A model generated the notes under the pieces. That model searched no databases, had not been told where the DNA came from, and saw only the letters and a list, made by a program, of their open reading frames with translations. From positions 15,577,484-15,641,483 of the forward strand of contig NC_061061.1 in assembly GCF_021917145.1 (NCBI RefSeq): a stretch of DNA of 64,000 bases. Direction: 5' to 3'. Positions 11,901 to 23,457 of the stretch are shown here, piece after piece. A program made the position numbers and the translations under genes. Numbering within the stretch: position 1 is the stretch's first letter; each line of letters starts with the position of its first letter. Source of the DNA: Hypomesus transpacificus (lineage: Eukaryota > Chordata > Actinopteri > Osmeriformes > Osmeridae).

Positions 11901-14146
11901 TGTTGTTTGACAGACTGGAGAAGGGTTGGGGATATGGGTGCTTCTCACCTTCCTTCTTCTCCACTGACTCCTCCTTCTCCTCTGGTTGGCTCATTCGAGG
12001 TTCTGGAACCACCTCCTCTTTTTCTTCTTCTTCCTCTGAAGGCAGAAACAACAGACAAATCCTAAGTATCATCAGTGTCTAGATTCTGTATACATCTGTA
12101 TTGAGCATATGATTATTTTTACCGTCTTTGGGATTGGGGGCTATGGGTGTTTGGGTCTCTTTAGTGTAGCTCACCACCTCTTTGGGGAGGAAGTCGACCT
12201 GGATAATCTTTGATGGCCCAAGTCTACACATCCTGCGCCTTATGAGAAGAAGAGAAAAAACAGAATCATAGAAAGCTTTGGACTCGGCCCTGTAAGTCCA
12301 GAGATGGCAAAAGTACATACTCAAGTCAGAATCATGGGAAAAAGACTCTGGTCAAAGACTATACTTTTTTACTCAAGCAACTACTACCATTTAGTAGTAG
12401 CCATTTCACTAGCCATTACTACTACCTGTTATAGTTTCATGCTCATGCCACCAAATACAGATAAAAACGAGCCTGGTTTGAAAATGTGAGAAGTATAAAG
12501 TACAGATATTTGTGTAAAAAAAAGTTAAGGAGTGAAAATAAAAAGGTGTCAGAAAAATAAATTGTGAAGAAACCAGAAATCTTCTTCAGTACAGTAATGA
12601 ATTATTTGTACTTTGTTACTTCCCTTCTCTGTCTAAGTCCCTGCAGACACAGGGACATTGAAAGGAGAGAGACTTACCCCATGTCTGAGTCTGCTAGAAG
12701 CTGCAGTGTAGATGGATCAGAGTCCCACTGCAGAGCCCTAAACATGGCAGCAGGGAGCACCAAAAACACATCTCATTAAACCACACTCAGGTTACTAAAG
12801 ATGCACAATGTCATGCTAGACATTAGGGACACAAACACAAACAAAAAAAACTCACTCCACATCACTGGCTTCAGCATGATACAACTATGCATGTCACGTA
12901 ACAAGACCCAACATGGATTACACTGATGTGACTCCAGGCCACTACAGTAAGCATCACAGAACTATTGGTCTTGATGATATGATGCATTCTCCACAGCAGT
13001 ACTACACAGACTGGTCCTTACCGATATCTGGCGTCCCATTTACAGATGTAAAAAACAAAAGAGGATAGCCATAAGACATTTGTTGCTATCAGGATGGAAG
13101 GATGAGGTTGAAAGAGGTGAGACAGAGTTGAGGATGTAGAAGAGGATTAGGAAAAGGTGGACATGAGGAGAGGACGTGAGGAGAAATGAGGATGAGTGAG
13201 AGAGGATGAGAGTTGAAGTTCCTTACCGGCCCCCTGTCCCTCCATCCACAGACTCCAGGCTGCCCGCCTCACTACAGGTGCTGACTGATAGCGAAGAGGG
13301 AGACAGAGGGGTTGGGACTAAATAATGAAAATAACAGGTATCCCAGGTGAGGGGCTGCAGGGGCTGCACTGGTGGCCAGCATTATCATAACCACACCCAG
13401 TCACAGCCAATCCCCACAGGAATCAAAACAACAGGATGGTTAAAAGCAAAGACAAAATAAATTCAAGAGAAAAAGGGAGAGATTTGTCATGTGTCTTACC
13501 TATGGTTGCCCACTTCAAACAATATATATATATATATATATCAGATTTCTATGTGAATTTGAATGTAACCACTTGCTTCTGTTTCTTAATTTTACATCCA
13601 CTTCTTAGATGTGTGTTATGGAATGTCCCTACATGGGACACATACATCTAGATGCTTAGATTTAATGTAATTTCATTGTACTTGGATCAAGGACGTCTAA
13701 CATCCGTGGCTACTTACCAAACTCAGAAGAAAAAATAACCTTACACAAGAGATTACGCTCACTAAAATGTTAACCATGTACTTATCTATGGTCTGTACCT
13801 AAGGGAGGTTCAGGGGAAATGCCAATGCTCTGCAGAAGTGCCTCTGTCTCTCTGCGTTTGCGATCCAAGTCAGAATCCTCAGAGACAGCCTCTTGCTGCT
13901 GTTGTGTATCAGACTGAGCACAGGGGGAAAGGGGTAGAGGGGAAGGTCAGAGGAGAGAGATGGGAGCAAAGCAAACATTAAGCAAAATGTCACTGGGGGA
14001 AAAAACTATAACCAAGGCAAATCGAAAGTGGATCTTACGTCTTTCTTTTTCTTTTCCTCTTCCTTTCTCTTCTTTTCTTCCCTTATTTGAGCTAAGCGTT
14101 GTTTCTTACGCTCCAGTTCAGCCTTAAGGTCGCTTTTGTCTGACAT
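8982..14146 (-). CDS. dync1i1: dync1i1, cytoplasmic dynein 1 intermediate chain 1
   Basis: Subunit of the cytoplasmic dynein motor; it links heavy chains to light chains and dynactin for minus-end-directed transport. Sixteen coding exons: 14146-14039, 13913-13799, 13317-13227, 12737-12678, 12238-12123, 12035-11949, 11802-11640, 11557-11458, 11356-11231, 11080-10934, 10784-10671, 10587-10454, 10128-9984, 9829-9689, 9323-9198 and 9083-8982. They total 1875 nt (624 residues; human DYNC1I1 has about 645). The N-terminus [19 protein letters not shown] is the charged p150-Glued-binding helix. KETQTP near residue 151 matches the LC8 light-chain motif. WD40 repeats follow ([20 protein letters not shown]). 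Diagnostic residues such as [22 protein letters not shown] and [17 protein letters not shown] favour paralogue 1 over dync1i2. The first exon starts 6 bp after an acceptor, so a non-coding 5' exon exists further right. The C-terminus ends TELAG. Confidence 0.95.
9455..9640 (+). mobile_element. tRNA-derived SINE (family A), intronic
   Basis: Plus-strand copy with TGGCTGAGCGGTTAGGGAAT near the head, the GGGCAAGGCACTTC body and the tail TAAGTCGCTCTGGATAAGAG ending in ATGTAAATGT. It lies in a dync1i1 intron, opposite to the gene. Confidence 0.9.
13022..13027 (-). other. dync1i1: Possible 6-nt microexon in dync1i1
   Basis: On the minus strand a CAG acceptor is followed by ATATCG and then GTAAGG, a good donor. 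Inclusion between the exons at 13317-13227 and 12737-12678 would keep the frame and add two residues (Arg-Tyr) before ALQWD. The intermediate-chain family is known for alternative splicing in this linker. The polypyrimidine stretch lies about 20 nt further upstream than usual, so this is speculative. Confidence 0.25.
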
Positions 14147-14929
14147 CTTTGCCTAATGGTTGGAAACAAAACCAGCGTTCTGCTCTTTTACATTTGACTT
14201 ATTGTTTATGTTCCTACGAATAAGTTTGACCCTGACTTGATCCATCTCTACTGAAATCCATTAATTGGCATACAAAATGGGGAAAAACAACAGCTATCAT
14301 ACTCATTCTACTTCTCTAGCACCAAATTGTTAATTGAAAGATTTAAATTTAATTGCAGAGCCTTTTATGTCTACGAGAAATAATGTGGCTTGAGGTTCCA
14401 TGGTTGTCGAGTATTGGCATCTGAGCTGCAGAAGCCTGCAAGCACTGGGTCTTTAGAGAAACGCCTATAATGTCATTACAAAAACAATGGACACTAGGCA
14501 AATGTATAAAAATATGAATGCATTTATATTCATCATTCTTTGGCCAACAAATAATTAAATGGGTGGGACTGTGGATGTGCAAAACAAAACATACAATTAA
14601 AATAAATACATAAAATGACAAAACAAAATCGAGGGAAAATGCTTTATTACTCAAAACAATTCGGACAATGGAGAAATATGGGACGGTGTGGATGATTTTG
14701 CAAGCTAGTTAATAAGATTAGATCAATTTAACAAACACACAAAGATAAATGAAATAGCAATATTGAAAATGAGATGTCAGGGGCAAGCAATTTACTGTTT
14801 AGCCTACTGATGTCAAATCAATAAGCTTTTTTTTTTTTTACAAATCGCCGCTCACAAATGAGTGAATGCGAATGATGATGCTACACAATACATTGCTAGC
14901 TATAGTCACAATCATGCACTGCAAATAGA

Positions 14930-15180
14930 TGCGCCATACCGTGCCTTGATTTGCGTCTGTAACCGTTTCTTTGCTGCTCCTGCAACAATTTAACGTTATA
15001 GCAAGAAATCTAACTGCGGTGCACACATAAATAGGTCATTTATAATGTTCAATCGATCCGAGGACAGAGACAATATTAACGAAAATATACAATGAGGTCT
15101 TTCTTTCTCCGGTTAGCTTAGGTGAAGCCTAGCCAGAGCCACCCTCAATATAGAACCGTATTTCCGGTTAATTTCATCTA
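14930..15180 (-). promoter_or_regulatory. dync1i1: Probable dync1i1 5' non-coding exon and promoter region
   Basis: The ATG exon has an acceptor (CCATTAG) 6 bp upstream of the start, so the transcript must begin to the right. A plausible donor, CACG followed by GTATGG, lies near 14940 on the minus strand. The sequence to about 15170 is less AT-rich than its surroundings. The transcription start is not determinable. Confidence 0.3.
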
Positions 15181-15199
15181 AACGTTTCAAAATAAAGGA

Positions 15200-15259
15200 T
15201 GTGAGACAAAATTTACTTATTATTTGTCTGTCAAAAGTAACTTTCTTCTCCCCTCAAAA

Positions 15260-15307
<48 letters not shown>

Positions 15308-16140
15308 ATTATTTATGATACGTGTATTGTGTGGGGGCTAACGTTCTTTTTCTCTCCCTCTGTCTCTAAAATCTTTATATTATTTATTTAGGACGCAACT
15401 AATTTGTAAAAAATATTTTTACAAAACTACCGTAACCGTCTTCTTTTGATTTGGGCCACACTGGAGTAAGGCATTCTAATCACATGATGCACCTTCAAGG
15501 GTGGCCAGCCATTGGGCAAGCATAACATGGGTGGTACACATCAGGAGGAAACCCTATGGCCTTTGTTTAATTCTTGACTGAACATTCCACAAGTTCAGGT
15601 TCCATGGAAACACTAACCGATGGGCCCTTCTTCCTCTACCAGCATTTTGAGTACCTGGATATGATTACAACCTAGAGCAGATTCATTTCATTATATTTCC
15701 TCAAAACCTGTTGTATTGACCCAACTGTCTACAAACTTTTTTCCTTGAGTCCATGACATTTAGTCAAATGGAACATTTTGTTTTATGATTTTCTTGCGAC
15801 AAGTGTGTCTAAATGTACTTTTTAGCTCAACATTTCCCACTCGCTTAATTTTAAACATGCTCAGGTAGTTAATTTGCAGCTTTTTTCTAGCACAGACGGA
15901 AAGATAAGACACACACACTAACACACTCTATAAGATGTCTGGACATGCTTTTGAGGGCTATCAAGATACATGTAACTACTCTCAGATTAATACAGAAGTT
16001 GCCACCATTCTCTCAGAGGTGACTTTCTTCACGTTGATCGATCATAACACAGTACATCTTTTCATGAATTGTTCCGTATATATAATTCAATAGGCATTTC
16101 ACTGAATGACTTCCACAACACAGTGATACATATTCCTTAC
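15200..16140. other. Intergenic region dync1i1 to ptp4a3, with A-run/TA microsatellite
   Basis: Contains an A run of about 23 followed by about 13 TA units (15256-15302). Otherwise it is AT-rich sequence with no recognisable gene. Confidence 0.6.
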
Positions 16141-16142
16141 TC

Positions 16143-16148
16143 TTTATT
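16143..16148 (-). terminator. ptp4a3: ptp4a3 poly(A) signal (AATAAA)
   Basis: TTTATT on the plus strand reads AATAAA on the minus strand, about 1.03 kb after the ptp4a3 stop. This predicts a 3' UTR of about 1 kb containing a CG/TG repeat at 16993-17021. Confidence 0.55.
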
Positions 16149-17176
16149 ACATGTACTTCATTCACCGTGAACAATCGGAAGTGGGTACTTTCAAGGCAGA
16201 GGAATGGAACAGCATTGCAATGACATGCTCAGTTCCAGGTTTCATCTGAAGCCATTCAGAAGTATGGCAGTCCTTCAAACTGCAACCAGAGCTCAGACCT
16301 GCTTCTGAACGACGCGCTAGATCCTACCTCACAACCAAACTAATCTGTGCCATATTGTCTTCTAAAAATAGTGTTACCTAAACACACATGCACACACTCA
16401 AGACGCACACACTGACTGACACGCACACACAAATAAACAAAACACAGTAAGCAGCTAGTGGTGCAGTTCTAATCCCAGAGTATTTCATACAAAATAATTA
16501 CTATAAAAAGTAAGCCAACTCACCCACCACAAAACCTTGCCCCACATTTAACCTCTACAATCTCCAGACAAGGAGGAGAGGCAGATTTGACGTAATGCAT
16601 TATGAAACATACAAAAAACACATAAAAAAGAGCAAGGTCGCTTTCCTCTGTAATGGCGAGTTAACAAAGACATCAAACTGTACATGTTTTCAGAAACGGA
16701 TAAAAAGACTGACAGCAACATCAAAGTGTGTTTCATAATTTCATTCATAATAGTGGCTGTCAGGGGTGTGGTGTCCTGAGTGTCCTGTAGGGGGCGATAC
16801 CCAACAAAGAGGGCCAAGAGCTGGCCTGGCACACAGATTACTCTGTTGCTGGTAGATAATTGGTGTAGGGTGTCTGAGCATGTCTGTTTGAGTGTATGCC
16901 CAGTCCCAGGTCATGACTTTCCTCTTAGCCAGATTAGCCAGGCTGTAGATGAGTGAGTCTCTGGCAGCCCTGAGACAGTGTATGTAGGCAGCACGCGCGC
17001 GCGTGTGTGTGTGTGTGTGTAAGAGAAGGGAGGAGGGACAGGAGATCCAACTGAAAAAGGAGGTTCACAGAATCCTGGATGAAGGTGGTAGGAGGAAACA
17101 GGGGGGTGACTGAAAAATAAAGAGAGAGAAGACTGTGTCCGGTCCAAAACGGTACCCGGACACACAGTTTTGTGAG

Positions 17177-18454
17177 TCACATGGTGCAGCACTTGTTCTT
17201 GTGGTTGTGAGGTTCTTTGAAGCGTAATCGCTGTTTGGGTCGGTATTTCTCCAGGTAGGTCAGCTGCTTGCTGTTGATGGCTCCTCTGCGCTTCCTGGAA
17301 CATAGACAGAAACAGTAGTTGAGACTATTTATTTATTTATAAATAAATAAATACACAAATAAATACTTTTCATGACTAATTAGACCAGCACTAGGATTAA
17401 GCGCTCCTGCCATGTCTCTGTAGAAAGGTGTCATCATGGATTTGGGATTAAAAAATATATATATTTCTTCTCCCTTGTAAAGCACATCATTGCTGTTTGA
17501 AGTTGTTTTGTTTCGTTGACTCACTGTCTGATGAACTGAATGGCATCCTCATACTTCATGCCACTCTCAATCAGTGCCAGTGCCACAAGTACAGGAGCCC
17601 TGAAGGACACAGAGGTAAGCCAAAGTTGATGATACTGCATCTCCCAAACTGATCAACCAATGATAGCTCTCATATCCAGCATTGGCAAACAACAGCAGGA
17701 AATCTCATTGGCTGTGTTCAGAGTTCTGAGATCACCCTGGGTTAGTGTGGATGTGTGGTCTCACCGTCCTAGTCCAGCCACACAGTGGACAGCCACGCAG
17801 CATCCTGGGTCTTCAAAGAACTTGTTCTTCAGCAGGCTCAACCAATCATCCACTATCTTGGTGGGGGGGGGTGCACCGTCATCAAAGGGCCAGTCCTGGA
17901 CCAACATCAAATGTCATGAAACACACATATTAGGAATGTTTATGAAACACATCAATACACAGAGTACTTGTCTATCTGTCCTGTTTTCTGCAAACGCCAC
18001 CGGGACTGACAGAAACTGGGAAGACAAAAGACTCTCGAACAGATCTGTGTGTGTGTACATATTTATGTTCCTGGGAGGGTACTGCTCAAGCCACTACACC
18101 AGGGAAGACCAGAAGTTGGTGCTAATGACTCACCATGACTGTGATGCCATCATTCTCCAGGGGAGTTTTGTCGTAAGTGACCTCACACACTCTGACGACC
18201 GTAGTCGCACCATACTTCTTCAGGTCCTGGATAGACAAATGGCGGCACAACTGTATAACACAACCAGTGCCAATATGGAACAACTGGACCAAAGAAGAAG
18301 GGAAGATATAGTACTGGCTTTGTGTGTGGGTGCATGTCTGTGATCTCACCTCGATGAAAGTGCCTAGGGTGGAGTTGGTAGGGTTGTGTGTGATGAGGAA
18401 GCGCATATTCTTGTAGCTGAGTTCCACTGGCGCCGGGCGATTCATGTTGGCCAT
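17177..18454 (-). CDS. ptp4a3: ptp4a3, protein tyrosine phosphatase 4A3 (PRL-3)
   Basis: Prenylated dual-specificity-type phosphatase of plasma and endosomal membranes that binds CNNM magnesium transporters. Five coding exons: 18454-18350, 18226-18134, 17895-17765, 17599-17525 and 17294-17177. They total 522 nt, or 173 residues, the same length as human PTP4A3. The P-loop HCVAGLGR (Cys near 104, Arg near 110) is intact, with the Arg codon split by an intron. The WPFDDG loop carries the general-acid Asp. The basic stretch and the CAAX box CCTM close the protein. Residues such as [27 protein letters not shown] and FKEPHNHK favour paralogue 3 over 4A1 and 4A2. A nine-C homopolymer encodes the PPP of the [10 protein letters not shown] loop. 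An acceptor lies just upstream of the ATG exon (near 18470), so the 5' UTR is spliced. Confidence 0.97.
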
Positions 18455-18743
18455 ACTGTAATAGCCACTGCTAAGACAGAAAAACCCTTGTTCTTTTTCT
18501 CACAAAAGGCAGCAGATGTCAAAAGGCCACAGTCCACCAGTTCTGTGTCTGGGCAGCTGTTAGCCAGTGGGCTGTGACCAGTCTTAACCTCGGCTCAAAG
18601 CAGCAGGGGCTAGCCAAGTGTCAGGGCCCCTAGTGTCCCACTGGTCCCTCAGAGACACTGTAGGGTCCAGTAGGATTTTATGGTTCTGGTCCTCCAGGGC
18701 AGGGGAGCAGTAGAAGACACGTGTCTGTCTGGCAGTAGCTTAC

Positions 18744-18966
18744 TCTGCCCTTTGGCCCCTGACTCGCTACCCCATCTGGTGAGCTGGTCTGGAAGTCAGG
18801 TAGAACCGTGGCAAGGGGGTGTTCTGGGTGTAGGTGCGGGGGAAGTCCTGATTGCAGGGTGGGGGGGTCCTTTGGGGATTCAGGGGTGAGAGATGCTAGG
18901 CATCCTCCCCATGGGCACAGGGGCTCAGACGCTGGGATGTTGGGCGTGGCAGTAGTCTCCGCTCCC
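18744..18966 (-). other. ptp4a3: Candidate ptp4a3 5' UTR exon, GC-rich, with a short uORF
   Basis: This is the only markedly GC-rich block in the 4.5 kb before the coding exons. A CTTGCAG acceptor at its right end and a GTAAGC donor at its left end bound a 223-nt candidate exon. It holds an 11-codon ORF from ATG at 18912 to TGA at 18880. PRL phosphatases are known to have long 5' leaders with regulatory uORFs. Splicing is inferred, not demonstrated. Confidence 0.35.
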
Positions 18967-19597
18967 CTGCAAGAACTCCATCAACCACCAACCAATCACA
19001 GGGCTGCTCTACATACAGGAGGACAGAGGGAAAAGGTGTTAGCCACTGGAGTATCCTGTTCAATATCTCTTTCACACACTCTTACAAACTGACATAGATC
19101 ATGTGTCTACTAATTTAAAAAATCTGTGGTCACAATTTCAGAGAATGCAAGAATAAACAATACTTGGTTTACACTCACACTAGAGGTTTGGTTTGTCACA
19201 CTATGAGCTTGTGAATTCTGTAACAATAATAAAGGAACATTGTACTACTGTATCATTGTGCTACTTATAGTCATATTCACAGTTGGACTTTTAGAAAATT
19301 GTTTCTAAAAAGTAGCAACAGTCTTATCAACTCAAAATGCATAACCTTCACAGTTCACACACCAAGGTCTACATCTCTAAACATGATATCTCTATAACCA
19401 GGTATCTTCAGACTGGCTGGAAGCCAAAGCCCATGTCTTGCATAATATGTCTTGTGCATATGCATGTCTTGCCCATGTCTTGCATAATAACATGGCATAA
19501 TACCATGGCTGGGACAAAATAAATGAAACTGGATTCCAGAACACTTGAAGATATGGACAAACCAGTATTTGCCTTTACTTTCCTTCTCTCTCAGAAA

Positions 19598-19599
19598 CA

Positions 19600-19650
<51 letters not shown>
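19598..19650 (+). repeat. CA microsatellite
   Basis: About 25 CA units with one interruption (CACCACACA), in ptp4a3 intron 1. Confidence 0.9.
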
Positions 19651-19651
<1 letters not shown>

Positions 19652-22600
19652 CTGAATCACAAGAAAGCCCCAAGTAATCTTGCTAATCTTTACTGTCTCT
19701 CCCTCCTCCCCTGTCATGCTGTTCTACTTAACCCTCCCCACCTACTTTGTTGTTAGCCTAATCCAGTAGACCCTTTCCACTTCTACCTTCCTAATATCCT
19801 GATTCACTACCACCCCTCTCCTCTCTCCACAGTTGATATTCTACTATTTACTCTTCTACCCTACAGTTTCCCTCCCCTCCCTTACCTTAGCGTAAGTCTG
19901 TTTTCCTCTAGGGACAAAGCGTGTGTCTGTGGTGATAAGCACGTCCCATGGGCAGTTCCTACCGCTGACTCCAGTGACTGAATCTGCTCTGAGCCAGTTG
20001 AGTCTGCCCTGGCTTGCCATATGACACTGACAGCACTCAACTGCTAATGTCACAAACAAATGCACACTTAATGCTCTTAGGAGGGCGAGAGCAAGGCCCC
20101 TCCCCTCAGCCTTTTCCCCCTGCCGGCCCCTCCCCTTGCCAGGCCCACCATAAAAATAGAACGTCCAGTCAGTCAACCTAGAAGGTTCACTAAGCTGCCT
20201 CATATAGCAGTAGGCCTGCATAAATCCCCTCACTCTGTATTGCGGACCTGTAGTTATAGTACATGTTTGGCTAACCCTGCATATCTGCAACCCCTTCCTG
20301 TAGAGCCTGAGAGCTGGCATTTCTATGCATGTCACCTTCTCAGATATGGTAACTGGCCTGTGTACATAAGTAAACACCCAACTGCTCTCCAGACACAGAG
20401 ACCATGCTAGCCTAGTTAACATGGCTTGGATATGTGATAAGTTCTCTTAGAAAAGAGTAGAAAACTCTTTGAGACAGCCAGACGATAACTCTTGGCACAA
20501 GAGTAAATAGTGATTGCTAAAATAACCTTCTCAGAAAAGCTGCAAACGAAGCCTGTGTGGTAATGTATGCAGTCGTCCTTGCTTATTAGTGCCCGATAAA
20601 GAATGTGATGACATGTTTGTTGTGACCATCATACTGAAATAGAAGAGATTCTGAAAGATTACTTAGATAAGCTAAATTTAGATTACTAGGAATGGTCAAG
20701 ATACTGAAATACGTTTGTAATGAGATTGAAAACCATAAAAAGGTAGGTAAACAACCTTTTAAAACCTTTAAATACATATTCTCTCAAATCTAAGACCCAG
20801 CCCTTCTCTGCCTGACAATGACTAGCAGACTGACTGCTAGCTGAGATAGAATTGCTCTCCTATTCACAATGGCTCAGTGCTGGCTAAAATTTGCTTGCTA
20901 AGCTAATCTCACGACCAGTCATCAAATAAACAAGGCCTTATCCCTCTCTACTCCACTCTTCTGGCCAGGACTTAGCACTTCTCGGTCTAATCGTTTTACA
21001 CAAGGCTGCAGTGAAAAGGTCCACAGAGCCAATGTCTTTACCTCTAATCACAAGCAGGTCATGGTTGTTGTCGTCTTTGTAGCAGATAACTCAATGAGGT
21101 CCTCACTCACCTGGGAGGTGGCCAGTGGAGATCCCTACTCTATCTCAACAGCATGTCTCCTATACTTGAGGGCCAGACGTAGGCTTGAGTGTGTGTTTAC
21201 AAGACCAGTGTGTTTTAAGTCTGGGACTGGTAACCCATGTGAGGTTCCCCCTGGTATTGAAAGTGCATGTGTGTGTTGCATGTTTGGCACCAGTCTATAG
21301 GTGCTTTCCCAGGTGAGGTCTGCTACTGACAGACCCAGGAGAAGAGAAGTGTACTGGACAAGTAGCATTGTTTGATTCTTCAGTTCAGTGCTCTTCTCTC
21401 TGCCACCTGCTCTCGAAATAGACCAGCAGCAGCTGCTAGCCCATAAATATAGCTTGGCCTCAGACTAGGAGAGCCAGGGACTCCACATTCCTCCCGAGAG
21501 CTAGGCACTTGTTATGAAACCTGAGCACTTGCCAGTCCTCAAAGTTACAGTCACACATGCAGCACATGATGAGACACATACATGAGCAGCATCATGAGTT
21601 TCCATGAATGGGCAGCCAGTGGCACATATGCACTTGTTAGGATTACATTGCCACAGTTCAACAAATCAGGAAATCTTAACTGCTTAATTTTAAGTGCTGT
21701 TGAATGTATAAAATATGTTTTATTTTATTATGACAGTTAATTAGCATGTTATTTTGTGGTTGAGGCCTGAATATAAGGTAGCCCTGTCTACAACTGTATT
21801 CCCAATAGCATGGTATTTTCTGGTATTTGCACCACAAGGACATCCCCTTGCCTCCCAAGGGTCTGTTCGGACTCTTAAGAGTTTCAAGAACAGACCATGG
21901 TTGTGTGAGAGTCTGTCTACTGCCATGAGCTTCCAGGATTGCACAACTTAGAAGGTCAAACCAGATAAACATAAACAGCAAAAGGGGCATGGGACACCCA
22001 ATACCCAAGACCACATTAATTTCAAAACATCAGAACCTAGTTCTAGTCTATGAGGCCCAACACATTCATTGGACGCATTATTTCAGCCAACGTTTATTTA
22101 TCTATAGGGAATCAAGGCATGCCAACCTGACCCCTAACCGTACTGCAATCCCAACATAGAAACAGACTAGCCAGCTACTACTTTATTGACACTTTGATTC
22201 CTTCTCTTCCCGTGCCTCTACCTTTACACCTTTATCTTCGTAATGAAACAATCGAATACGTTGCTAGAACCACACTTTGCATTCTGACAATTGGAGCGTT
22301 GACAGTGGCGTAGACGAATTCGTTATTTATAATAGATGGAATAACGTCGATGATTAAGAACGATTCCCCACAAGCATTACTTGCTGAAAGTCGGATAGCT
22401 AGTGATAGGAAAGTATTTTATTGTCATGATAGCTATCGTATTTTAGGTTGGGTGTCTAGAATGCATGTAATAAACAGACACACGGTACTTGCAAATTCGT
22501 ATAAGTATACATTTCCATGCATTCTACAAACAGTATATGCTTTTGTGAGATGACGTAGATGGCAAGGCAGGTTAAAATATGTTTCCACTTAGCGAGGCTA

Positions 22601-22924
22601 CTTCAATTAGCTAGCACTAGCTATTACGGACTAGCTACCTAACCCTAATACCTAGCTAGCAAGCCACTATCCTATCCTAGCCACTAGACATATCAGCAGA
22701 ATGGTTAAATTGTTCACTAAATAGTGAATATAGTAATCTAGTAGTGTAAGCCAGCTAGACGCACAATGCAGACCGAAACTAGAATGCATTTAAGAAAAAA
22801 CTAAGGATAAATCTCAGAATGATCACGTAGTTTGCTAGCTAGATAACTAGCTAACGCGCTAGCTCGTTTAATACTGGGCGAGCCTTTACACGGCACGAGC
22901 TAACGAAGCATTCTAGAGACTTAC

Positions 22925-23110
22925 CCTCTCCAAGATACAGTAGTTTGGATTCTATGTCACCATCGGTTCTTCTCTATATTTGTTTTTAGTAATTAGTCAA
23001 TTTTGCATTGTTTACACTGTCATAATTCAGTCGAATTCTGTCCATGTGCATCGAGAACGACAACAATGACGTTTCATCTCCATCACTGTCTCCATGGAAA
23101 CCAAACGTCA
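22925..23110 (-). promoter_or_regulatory. ptp4a3: ptp4a3 first non-coding exon and promoter
   Basis: A strong donor (GAGAGG then GTAAGTC) ends a candidate first exon at 22925. Upstream lies GTCTCCATGGAAAC (23088-23101), a near-palindromic RFX X-box, flanked by CRE half-sites TGACGT (about 23068) and CGTCA (about 23106). If transcription starts upstream of 23095, the leader contains a 22-codon uORF ending with TGA at 23027. The exon lies 4.5 kb upstream of the ATG exon. Confidence 0.45.
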
Positions 23111-23247
23111 CAAATAATCTCTAAACACTGCGCACACAGGCAAAGGCCCTTTTTTGTGGTTCCTTTCTAGTGCTATTTGTAGTGTAAAATGTAAAAAGCG
23201 AACAAAAAAATGGTCTTACACAAAGTAAAGTTAAGCACACATTACAT

Positions 23248-23363
23248 TTCATATAATTTCAAAAAGTAATTTACCTACTGGTCAAGTACAAAAGTTAACG
23301 ACGTTCATATAATTTCAAAAAGTACTTTACCTACTGGTCAAGTATAAAAACGAGTTAACGACG
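23248..23363. repeat. Two-copy tandem duplication (56 and 60 bp)
   Basis: The unit beginning TTCATATAATTTCAAAAAGT and ending GTTAACGACG occurs twice in direct succession (23248-23303 and 23304-23363). The second copy has a 4-bp insertion and two substitutions. It lies between the ptp4a3 promoter and the stk40 3' end. Confidence 0.9.
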
Positions 23364-23451
23364 TTAACTTTCGTTTGATTAAAGTTGAGCTAGTTGCTCC
23401 ATGCTGAAAAAAGTAGCTAACAAAACACAAACAATTGTTTCCATATCAAAG

Positions 23452-23457
23452 TTTATT
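23452..23457 (-). terminator. stk40: stk40 poly(A) signal (AATAAA)
   Basis: AATAAA on the minus strand, 2.8 kb downstream of the stk40 stop. An alternative signal of the same sequence occurs near 24062. The interval 23460-26282 has no other coding signature and is best read as a long 3' UTR, with an A-run at about 25791-25809. Confidence 0.45.

Noticed and set aside
12290-12480. Known fish repeat (segments such as AAGTACATACTCAAGTCAGA)
   Set aside because: It resembles scattered fish repeats, but boundaries and family could not be established from one copy.
8982-14146. dync1i2 as identity of the dynein gene
   Set aside because: Several diagnostic positions agree with DYNC1I1, although a fish-specific paralogue cannot be excluded without a tree.
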